Assembly: GCA_003452655.1 (NCBI GenBank)
Contig: DMNR01000140.1
Span: forward strand, 793-6,573
Source of the DNA: Actinomycetota bacterium
GTDB taxonomy: Bacteria; Actinomycetota; Actinomycetes; S36-B12; UBA10799
Direction: 5' to 3'
DNA length: 5,781 nucleotides
Numbering within the stretch: the first letter of the stretch is position 1; each line of letters begins with the position of its first letter. Under the pieces are notes generated by a model that saw nothing but the letters and a program-made list of their open reading frames with translations, made no database searches and was not told the DNA's origin. The position numbers were made by a program, and so were the translations under genes. Below, in pieces: positions 1-5,164 of the stretch.

Positions 1-18
1 AGTCGACGCATTGATGAG

Positions 19-44
19 GTTTATGTCGGACGGTGTCTGGATAT
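19..44 (+). promoter_or_regulatory. Stress-sigma (SigB/SigF-like) promoter for the first secreted protein gene
   Basis: GTTT at 19-22 and GGATAT at 39-44 are separated by exactly 16 bases. This matches the GTTT-N15-17-GGGTAT pattern known for actinobacterial SigF/SigB promoters, with one change in the -10 box. The start would fall near 51-53, giving a leader of about 40 bases before the ATG at 91. An overlapping housekeeping reading is possible because TATAAA at 42-47 resembles a sigma-70 -10 box, so the sigma assignment is inferred. Confidence 0.5.
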
Positions 45-76
45 AAATATGACATCGGGCGGAACGGCCGCCCACC

Positions 77-85
77 GGAAGGAAG
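77..85 (+). promoter_or_regulatory. Ribosome binding site that fixes the start of the first gene at 91
   Basis: GGAAGGAAG ends five bases before the ATG at 91. The other in-frame ATG, at 49, has no purine-rich site and would fall at or before the predicted transcription start, so 91 is preferred. Confidence 0.75.
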
Positions 86-90
86 CACTC

Positions 91-681
91 ATGGCTACCC
101 CAGGCATCAAACATCGACTCGCAGCAATCTCTTTGGCATCCGTTTGCCTGCTCGGAGTTGGGGTGTCGGCGGCCGGAGTAGCCAGTGCCGCCGAGCGTCC
201 GGCGGCAGCTGTGTCGTCCGCGAGCAGCGTGTTGAATGCGGACTTCGACAACGCACAGATCCGGTTCAAGAATTCCACAGACCATGATCTGACCATCGAC
301 ATGAATATTCGCGACGGCGGATCATTCATGAGGTTGACCCGGACAATCGGACCAGGCGAAACGACACTTCCAGGCCTGTACGGCTCGCTGAGTAGTAGTG
401 GAAACCCTAACGACTACGTGACGGCGACGGTTCACTACGACAACGGCAACACGAGTCAGGTCCAGCTGGTTGAGGCCGGAAACGGTCAGCAGCTCGTTGA
501 TGCCTCAGATGGCTCACACTCAAAGTCGGTTAAGGAGAACGGGTCCGACACCATGTGGGTCGCTGACAACAAGACCCAAGGTGATGATCCGACGAGCTTC
601 CACAAGATGTCGGTGGACCGTGCCGCGAACTTCGGCAGCGGCAAGAACGTTGCCGACTTCGTCATCACAATCCTGCAGTAG
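91..681 (+). CDS. Secreted protein of unknown function, 196-residue precursor
   Basis: I do not recognise the family. Residues 1-34 form a clear Sec signal peptide: a Lys/His/Arg n-region (KHR, residues 7-9), a hydrophobic core at about 10-30, and an Ala-Ser-Ala-Ala cleavage region at 31-34. There is no lipobox; the only cysteine (C19) lies in the signal peptide. The mature part of about 160 residues is rich in Asn, Asp, Ser, Thr and Gly with short alternating hydrophobic stretches (residues 54-61, 66-74, 109-116, 121-128, 187-195). This suggests an all-beta fold, which is inferred. The start at 91 is chosen because of its strong ribosome binding site and because the signal peptide begins there. 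The gene stands alone, converges on the next secreted-protein gene, and has a stress-type promoter upstream. It could be a cell-surface or released stress protein. Confidence 0.85.
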   Translation: MATPGIKHRLAAISLASVCLLGVGVSAAGVASAAERPAAAVSSASSVLNADFDNAQIRFKNSTDHDLTIDMNIRDGGSFMRLTRTIGPGETTLPGLYGSLSSSGNPNDYVTATVHYDNGNTSQVQLVEAGNGQQLVDASDGSHSKSVKENGSDTMWVADNKTQGDDPTSFHKMSVDRAANFGSGKNVADFVITILQ

Positions 682-712
682 TTACCGCCTCGGCATCGTG
701 CGGCCAGCAAAA

Positions 713-755
713 GATGCGAGGGGCGAACCTTCGCTCGCCCCTCGCCCCTCGCATC
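713..755. terminator. Bidirectional terminator hairpin with two alternative right arms
   Basis: The 14-base arm at 713-726 (GATGCGAGGGGCGA) is perfectly complementary to 742-755. Part of the same arm (716-726) is also perfectly complementary to 735-745, because TCGCCCC is repeated in tandem across 735-748. The hairpin lies between two convergent stop codons (681 on plus, 773 on minus) and is G/C-rich without a clear T-tract, as is usual in actinobacteria. It should serve both genes. Confidence 0.8.
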
Positions 756-772
756 GCGCAGTCCCGTTGACC

Positions 773-1213
773 TCAGACCTTGTAGACGTCCCAGTGAACG
801 GTCTCGGCGGTCGATGCGTTCTTGGTGCCGCGAGCGAAGATGGAGTACTCGTCGACGGTGGTGTGCACCGGCAGGGTCAAAGTCAGCTTGCCCTTGGAGT
901 TCGTCCTCACGACTTCAAGAACTTTGCTGGTGCACTGGCTTTGGCCACCTGGTGTGACGATGCACGTCGCGTCATTGACCTCCAGCGTGCGAACTCCACC
1001 GGGCTTGACACTGAGGTGCCGAGTGATCGAATTTCCCTTGATCTGCACTGGCATTCCGGCTGACTGGTTGTGGCCCCATCCGGCGATGGTGGTGTGGGCC
1101 TTGGTCTGTACCGCAGGTGCCGGTGCTGCTTGTGCGGCGACGGGTGCGGCTAAGACTGCGACTGCGCCGAGTGCGGTTCCTGCCAGGAGTGCTGCCTTGT
1201 GAGTGCGGTTCAT
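773..1213 (-). CDS. Small secreted protein of unknown function, 146-residue precursor
   Basis: I do not recognise the family. The start at 1213 gives a textbook Sec signal peptide: MNRTHK, a hydrophobic Ala/Leu/Val core at 7-26, and an AQA-A cleavage region near residues 27-30. The mature protein is about 116 residues with exactly two cysteines (C84 and C94, ten apart), which could form one disulfide. It is rich in Thr, Val and Lys and probably beta-structured. GGGGAC lies a few bases before the ATG. An in-frame ATG at 1228 would add five residues, and still longer versions would add an implausible n-region and cross the promoter. The gene converges on the other secreted-protein gene and shares the central terminator. 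It carries its own SigB/SigF-like promoter upstream. Confidence 0.85.
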   Translation of the reverse strand: MNRTHKAALLAGTALGAVAVLAAPVAAQAAPAPAVQTKAHTTIAGWGHNQSAGMPVQIKGNSITRHLSVKPGGVRTLEVNDATCIVTPGGQSQCTSKVLEVVRTNSKGKLTLTLPVHTTVDEYSIFARGTKNASTAETVHWDVYKV

Positions 1214-1290
1214 TGTGTCCCCAATCATCGGTGACTCGTGCGGTTCGATGCCTCTCATCTCCGCGAAGTGAGTCAGTGTCACGGCAAGAA

Positions 1291-1316
1291 GTACCCAACG
1301 AATTTGCGGTCTAAAC
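1291..1316 (-). promoter_or_regulatory. Stress-sigma (SigB/SigF-like) promoter for the 146-residue secreted protein gene
   Basis: Read on the minus strand, GTTT (1316-1313) is followed after exactly 16 bases by GGGTAC (1296-1291). This fits the GTTT-N15-17-GGGTAT pattern of SigF/SigB promoters in all but the last base. It predicts a start near 1283 and a leader of about 70 bases. The same architecture and spacing precede the convergent secreted gene. Confidence 0.6.
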
Positions 1317-1355
1317 AGGGCCGATTTTGCCGTGTGGTGACACCCGAACACGGCA

Positions 1356-1383
1356 CGCGGTCGGGCCGCAGACCGACACCGCG
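1356..1383. terminator. Possible weak terminator downstream of the AlkC-like gene
   Basis: CGCGGTCGG at 1356-1364 can pair with 1373-1383 (CCGACACCGCG) if two bases bulge out, leaving an 8-base loop. It lies in the 236-base interval 1214-1449, between the AlkC-like stop and the promoter of the next minus-strand gene, where a terminator would be expected. There is no T-tract. In GC-rich DNA such pairing can arise by chance. Apart from this and the promoter at 1291-1316, I see nothing else in the interval. Confidence 0.3.
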
Positions 1384-1449
1384 GGGCCAGCGGCTGTTGA
1401 CGCGCGTGCCCGTGGTCCGGTGGTGATCGTGAGTCTCGGCGCTTGCGAC

Positions 1450-2580
1450 TTAGTCGGAGGCGGGTCGTAGTTCAAATGCTCCGATCTCGACGCTGATTCC
1501 GTTGACAAGTGCCTGAACCATGTGTGTTCCGGGGTAGTGCTTGCGGGTGGTGTGTTGGCGCAGCGAGATTGACTTCCGGATTGCCTGACGCGCGCCGGGT
1601 GCGAGTTCGAGCTCACCACCTTTGAAGACCTTGCTCGTACTTGCGCCGCTGGCCTTTACGAAATTGACTGCCAGGTCGACCAATACTCGAACGGCTTCTG
1701 AGGATGTGTTCACGATTTCGGCGCTGATTCGGATGGTGTCGCCAATGCTTGGCCGATCAGGTTCGAAGATCACTTGGCCGATCTCGATCGCGTCGGAATG
1801 GGCGTAGCCAAGGATTGCCAGTGCTTCGGGACTTCCCTGTTTGATCAGGGTTCGCAGTCCGTGGCGAACGAGTGTGCGGCGCTCGTCGGTGCTCGCCGCC
1901 GAGTACCACGCTGCGGCAACGTCGAGTGTTCGTTGGGGGTTGTCCTTGGCTATGTCATTGAGGTTGTTCGCGACTGATCGGCGGACATAGTCAGATGGAT
2001 CGTCTTTGAGGTATTCCAGCAGTTCGATCACTGGCGTCGGGTCGGCCTGGAACATCGGTAGTCGCGACGCCCAAGGAAGCCGTGGGCGCGTCCCCTCTGA
2101 GACCAGTCGCCGGACGTGGTCACTTGGATCGTTGACCCACTCCTGTAGTCGACCCATCGTGCGGTCGGGGTCTGCGGAGAGGAAGGCACGGATGCTGAAT
2201 TCGGAGGTGAACATCTTGGTGATGTCGTATTGCAGTTGCATGGACGCCTCGAAGCAGTCGAGTCCGTGCGCGGCCACGAACATGCCGTAGGGCATGAGCG
2301 TGAAGGCCTGCATGCCTTGCCAGCTCGCAGCTTCCGCTGGGGAGGGGAGTGAGCGCTGAAGGATGTCGATGGCGTCGTTGGGATCTGACGGCAGGTGCTC
2401 GGCCAATGCAAATGCGATCTGGCGGGAGCGATTCATGAGTTCGAGGTCGGCGTAACCGTCGAGGGCGCTGTCGAGGAACGCGCGTTGGTCGAATGATGGG
2501 TACGCGGTAGCGATCCATTCGGCGATCCGGGTGGGGACCTCAGGACCGTAGGAGTCCTTGAGTAGGGGAGCATCGCTCAT
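1450..2580 (-). CDS. alkC: AlkC-type alkylpurine DNA glycosylase with C-terminal Ig-like domain
   Basis: This 376-residue cytoplasmic protein matches the HEAT-like-repeat alkylation-repair glycosylases (AlkC/AlkD superfamily). Known members excise cationic alkylated bases such as 3-methyladenine, starting base-excision repair. The AlkC-like opening (PLLKDSYGPEVP, residues 5-16) is followed by helical repeats to about residue 262. Two repeats are easily seen: NDPSDHVRRLVSEGTRPRLPW at 150-170, and the diagnostic stretch around DDPSDYVRRSVANNLNDIAK at 193-212. Residues about 266-373 switch to beta-rich sequence with FEPDRPSIGDTI and a repeated strand pattern. This fits the Ig-like domain known in some AlkC proteins. 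ATG 2580 is chosen because the family motif begins there; GGGAGG (2593-2598) lies 12 bases away, a little far. A longer version to 2727 would overlap the upstream gene and adds non-family sequence. It sits 31 bases behind the secreted-protein gene, so co-transcription is likely. No Ada-type operator was seen. Confidence 0.88.
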   Translation of the reverse strand: MSDAPLLKDSYGPEVPTRIAEWIATAYPSFDQRAFLDSALDGYADLELMNRSRQIAFALAEHLPSDPNDAIDILQRSLPSPAEAASWQGMQAFTLMPYGMFVAAHGLDCFEASMQLQYDITKMFTSEFSIRAFLSADPDRTMGRLQEWVNDPSDHVRRLVSEGTRPRLPWASRLPMFQADPTPVIELLEYLKDDPSDYVRRSVANNLNDIAKDNPQRTLDVAAAWYSAASTDERRTLVRHGLRTLIKQGSPEALAILGYAHSDAIEIGQVIFEPDRPSIGDTIRISAEIVNTSSEAVRVLVDLAVNFVKASGASTSKVFKGGELELAPGARQAIRKSISLRQHTTRKHYPGTHMVQALVNGISVEIGAFELRPASD

Positions 2581-2611
2581 CGTGAAAGTATGCCTCCCGA
2601 CCGAGGAGCCG

Positions 2612-4066
2612 TCAGTATTTCTTGAAGCAGGCGGATGGTCCATTTGCGAGGTAGTAGGTGGTCGGGCACGACACAGCGCGTGGGTAGTACTCACCCATAG
2701 CTGCAGCGGCTCCGGCCGGTTGGTCATTCTGTGGTGCGTTCGCAGCGGATTTCTTGAACGCCGAATTCGACAGCATGTTCCGGAAGATCAGAACTTCCTG
2801 ATCTGTCTTGCTCTTGATGGACGTGGGCACGAACGTCGTGTTCGCCCAGCGTGTGACTTGGTTCTTCTTCGACTGCGGTGCGACGACGTACGTGTAGCGG
2901 CCCAAGCTGTCGAGCTTGGTGGCGTTGTCAGCTCGGCACCCGAGGTCAGTGCCACCGCCCTTGGTCTTGTTGATCACGACTGGCCACGGCTTGCGGTAGA
3001 TGTTGTTGCAGAGGGAGAAGTAGCGCAGCTGGTACTTCTTCGTTGGCCACGGCAGAGGCTGGGTTCCCGGCGGCTTTAGTGCTGGGGTGCGCGGTGCCTT
3101 CGCGCGGACCAACACCACGCGGTTCGGATTCGGCGTGAACAGTGCGCTCACGTATGCGCTTGCCGAGTTGGGGAAGACGGAGTTGGTGGTCGCCGCAGTA
3201 GCGCGGGCGAACTTGATGCTTGGTGCGGAGCTGGCCCGCGGCGTCGAGATGGGGCCAGTTGCCGGATTTCCCTCTTCTTCAAGCCTCGCAGCGATGTTGC
3301 GTATGGCGGCCTGCATGTCCGGATCCAGTCCGGAGAGTGCGGATTTGGGCGACTTCTGCTTCTTCGGCGAACATGGGGTGATCGTTCGAGTTCCTGATGC
3401 GGTGATGATCGAAATAGAGGGCAACTTGATCGCGTTGAAGTTGGCACCCTTCGGTAGGTAGACCCGCATGAGTAGGAATCCGATGCTGCCCGCTGCGGTC
3501 CCGGCGGGTGCGCTCGGGATCGTGTTCGGTTGCGAACCTGGCACGTCGGATTGGACCCGCACCTTGAAGCCGCTCTTGCTCGTCGACGAGATGACGTCGC
3601 CACGGAGTTTGCGGCTGCGTCGAGCAGTGTGCTGATACGGATTCGTCGAGCCTGGGTTTGGTGAGATCTGATAGTCGAAGATCGCGCCCGGAACGTTGTT
3701 TGTGGTAAATGCGCCGCCAGTGCTGTCGTAGGTGTTGAACGACATGAAGCGCGCGTTCGGGAACGTTCCCTTGACGATGAACCTGGTTCCGGGCTCTACT
3801 CGGTACGGAGTTGTCCAGTAGGTCGCGTCTGTGTCGGGGTAGGCAACGTTGACTTTCTGCGCGTTGGTGATGATCGGCCATGCACAGGAAGATGTGAGGG
3901 CGCGCGTATCTGTTCGCGAGGTCACGGCTGTTGCTGCGGGAGCTGCCGAGCTTGTGGCGATGGCCGTAGAGGTGGTGGCAACCGCGAGTCCGGCAGCCAG
4001 AATGCACACGAGTGAAGCGGAGATCATGCTGCTTGTTCTTGAGCGAGCAAGGCTGGTGATAATCAT
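2612..4066 (-). CDS. Secreted protein of unknown function with two diverged copies of one domain, 484 residues
   Basis: I have no named family with certainty. It resembles uncharacterised exported actinobacterial proteins that carry a YPDT-ATYW / FPNARFMSFNTYD type motif. Residues 1-38 are a signal peptide (basic SLARSR start, hydrophobic core 15-31, then a Thr/Ser/Ala stretch). There is no lipobox around C21. The mature part has six cysteines (61, 232, 353, 377, 467, 480), enough for three disulfides. A first domain around 61-232 and a second around 298-480 appear related: residues 76-113 and 298-357 show the same order of aromatic, Pro and hydrophobic positions. They are joined by a Lys/Ser/Pro-rich linker with a probable helix (247-266). 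The C-terminal part holds MGEYYPRAVSCP (457-468). ATG 4066 is preceded by AAGGAA at 4075-4080, eight bases away. The AlkC-like gene follows after 31 bases. A cell-surface or extracellular role is inferred; no catalytic motif is evident. Confidence 0.85.
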   Translation of the reverse strand: MIITSLARSRTSSMISASLVCILAAGLAVATTSTAIATSSAAPAATAVTSRTDTRALTSSCAWPIITNAQKVNVAYPDTDATYWTTPYRVEPGTRFIVKGTFPNARFMSFNTYDSTGGAFTTNNVPGAIFDYQISPNPGSTNPYQHTARRSRKLRGDVISSTSKSGFKVRVQSDVPGSQPNTIPSAPAGTAAGSIGFLLMRVYLPKGANFNAIKLPSISIITASGTRTITPCSPKKQKSPKSALSGLDPDMQAAIRNIAARLEEEGNPATGPISTPRASSAPSIKFARATAATTNSVFPNSASAYVSALFTPNPNRVVLVRAKAPRTPALKPPGTQPLPWPTKKYQLRYFSLCNNIYRKPWPVVINKTKGGGTDLGCRADNATKLDSLGRYTYVVAPQSKKNQVTRWANTTFVPTSIKSKTDQEVLIFRNMLSNSAFKKSAANAPQNDQPAGAAAAMGEYYPRAVSCPTTYYLANGPSACFKKY

Positions 4067-4074
4067 GAAGTCCG

Positions 4075-4080
4075 TTCCTT
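4075..4080 (-). promoter_or_regulatory. Ribosome binding site fixing the start of the large secreted protein at 4066
   Basis: AAGGAA on the minus strand lies eight bases before ATG 4066, directly ahead of the signal peptide. The reading frame is open to 4150, but the added residues do not look like an export signal. The CCTTGT complement of this site (4077-4082) recurs inverted at 4124-4129, so leader pairing could mask it. Confidence 0.7.
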
Positions 4081-4179
4081 GTCGCCGGTAGGTGATTTCG
4101 CTTGATGGATCCGCAGGGAACCAACAAGGCGACGCTACTGAGCGCAGCACGACGATGCGAACCCAGTTGGATATTTGAG

Positions 4180-4941
4180 CTACTCGGCTAGGTGAACAAT
4201 CTCAAGGTCAGGCAGTCCCCAGACCTCGTGCCCCATGTCTTTGGCCATGACGGCCAAGCCCTCTGTCTCGATCTCTCCTCCAAGGCGACCCATCATCGGG
4301 TTGTGGTCGCGGATGAATGGTGAGCGGGTGCCGTACGGGTAGGCAGGGAAGATAAGTCCGTCGCGGTGGATGTCCGCGCGCACGAGAAGCATGGTTCCGC
4401 CGACCCCTTCAATGCGGACCGCTCCATGCCCGCGCAGTTCGTGCAGCGTGGTGTCACCGCCATCGCGCCAGGTATTGCCATCGAAGCTTCGGGCACCAGG
4501 TTTCACCACGCAGTGAGGATGGACGATTGACTTGCCGGAGGCGAGCAATTCGTTGAGCACCGTGGGTGGGTACGAATCGAGGTCGACGTCCATCCAGAGC
4601 ACCCAGTCTTCATCGCGGAGAGCAGCAAACAGCAGCCGATTGCGGCTTCGAGCGAGGACAGCTCGGCGCGGTATCTGAAACGCGGGCGACCATCGGTCGA
4701 TCCCTTCCGGGAGTTGCAGGCCGAAGTCGTGCGAGGTGAGGGTGACGCGCGCGTAGCGTTGACGCAGGTCAGGCAGCCGATCATCAAGCGCGCCGTACGT
4801 GCCATCGTCGGAGTCACTGACCAGAAACCCGAGGCTCAGATTGTCGGCTCCGTAGTCAAGGTCGGCCAGATTTGAGAAGTATCGGTCGAGGTGCTTCGTA
4901 GCATTCTTCATCGGCGTGAGAACGAGAACTCGAGGGCTCAT
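4180..4941 (-). CDS. Anp1/GT62-like glycosyltransferase, 253 residues
   Basis: The sequence fits the GT-A glycosyltransferases of the Anp1 (GT62) type. Fungal members extend mannan from GDP-mannose; bacterial relatives have largely unknown acceptors. Residues 4-13 (RVLVLTPMKN) form the first beta-strand of the nucleotide-binding half. LGFLVSDSDDGT (37-48) and the RRAVLARSRNRLL block (92-104) are typical of the group. WVLWMDVDLDSYP (113-125) carries the Asp-x-Asp metal/sugar-nucleotide motif (D118, D120). FDGNTW (153-158), EGVGGTMLLVRADI (178-191), ETEG (225-228) and a terminal His (H250) follow in the usual order. No signal peptide or membrane span is visible, so it is probably cytosolic or peripheral to the membrane. 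ATG 4941 begins right before the family motif. ATG 4971 would add ten residues; neither start has a strong ribosome site. The large secreted-protein gene follows after 113 bases. Donor and acceptor cannot be read from sequence. Confidence 0.85.
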   Translation of the reverse strand: MSPRVLVLTPMKNATKHLDRYFSNLADLDYGADNLSLGFLVSDSDDGTYGALDDRLPDLRQRYARVTLTSHDFGLQLPEGIDRWSPAFQIPRRAVLARSRNRLLFAALRDEDWVLWMDVDLDSYPPTVLNELLASGKSIVHPHCVVKPGARSFDGNTWRDGGDTTLHELRGHGAVRIEGVGGTMLLVRADIHRDGLIFPAYPYGTRSPFIRDHNPMMGRLGGEIETEGLAVMAKDMGHEVWGLPDLEIVHLAE

Positions 4942-4980
4942 GGCCGACAAACCTAGCGCGCTTGCGGGCATACTTCAGAT

Positions 4981-5133
4981 GTGAGCGAGCACGGGCAGGC
5001 GACGAATCCACTTGAACTAGATGCGCTCAATCAAGCATTGGATTCGGTGCCTGAGGACCGGCGCGAGTTCGTGACCGCATTGATCAGTGATGCGAGCTAT
5101 GTCGTGCCCCGGGTGATTGTGCAGCCAACCTAG
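4981..5133 (+). CDS. Small GTG-start protein, 50 residues, unknown function
   Basis: This is a short reading frame between two oppositely oriented glycosyltransferase genes. It starts with GTG and ends with TAG, translating to an acidic N-terminal half (SEHGQATNPLELDALNQALD) followed by EDRREFVTALISDAS and a short Val-rich tail ending in VIVQPT. About two thirds of its codons end in G or C, in keeping with coding DNA here. The central part (residues 12-38) could form an amphipathic helix. It has no cysteine, membrane segment or signal peptide. No Shine-Dalgarno site is visible. A CATACT -10-like box at 4969-4974 would place the transcript start at or near the GTG itself, so leaderless translation, common in actinobacteria, is possible. 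The hairpin at 5122-5144 follows at once. It could also be a chance open frame. Confidence 0.5.
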   Translation: MSEHGQATNPLELDALNQALDSVPEDRREFVTALISDASYVVPRVIVQPT

Positions 5134-5144
5134 GCGGTTGGTTG
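5122..5144. terminator. Hairpin terminator overlapping the stop codon of the small reading frame
   Basis: CAGCCAACC (5122-5130) pairs with GGTTGGTTG (5136-5144) with a single G-T pair, around a 5-base loop that contains the TAG stop. On the plus strand it is followed by GGCGTTGTTCTC, mildly T-rich. It lies between the convergent ends of the small plus-strand frame (5133) and the minus-strand transferase (5165), where it could serve both directions. Confidence 0.55.
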
Positions 5145-5164
5145 GGCGTTGTTCTCATGCCGGG

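Noticed and set aside
470..1063. Long open frame on the plus strand spanning the end of the first gene, the terminator and the second gene
   Set aside because: It is antisense to a gene with a clear signal peptide and crosses a strong hairpin; its translation is Arg/Pro/Ser-rich, as shadow frames in GC-rich DNA are.
1214..1351. N-terminal extension of the 146-residue secreted protein
   Set aside because: It would bury the signal peptide and include the predicted promoter at 1291-1316.
2581..2727. N-terminal extension of the AlkC-like protein
   Set aside because: It overlaps the end of the upstream gene in another frame and precedes the family's usual beginning (PLLKDSYGPEVP).
2558..3461. 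Two plus-strand open frames (2558-3079 and 3087-3461) opposite the large secreted protein
   Set aside because: No ribosome site or recognisable domain; the minus-strand gene has a signal peptide, ribosome site and cysteine pattern, so these are shadows.
4001..4009. Cysteine 21 of the large secreted protein as a lipoprotein attachment site
   Set aside because: The residues before it are Ser-Leu-Val; Val at -1 does not fit the lipobox, and the hydrophobic core continues past it.
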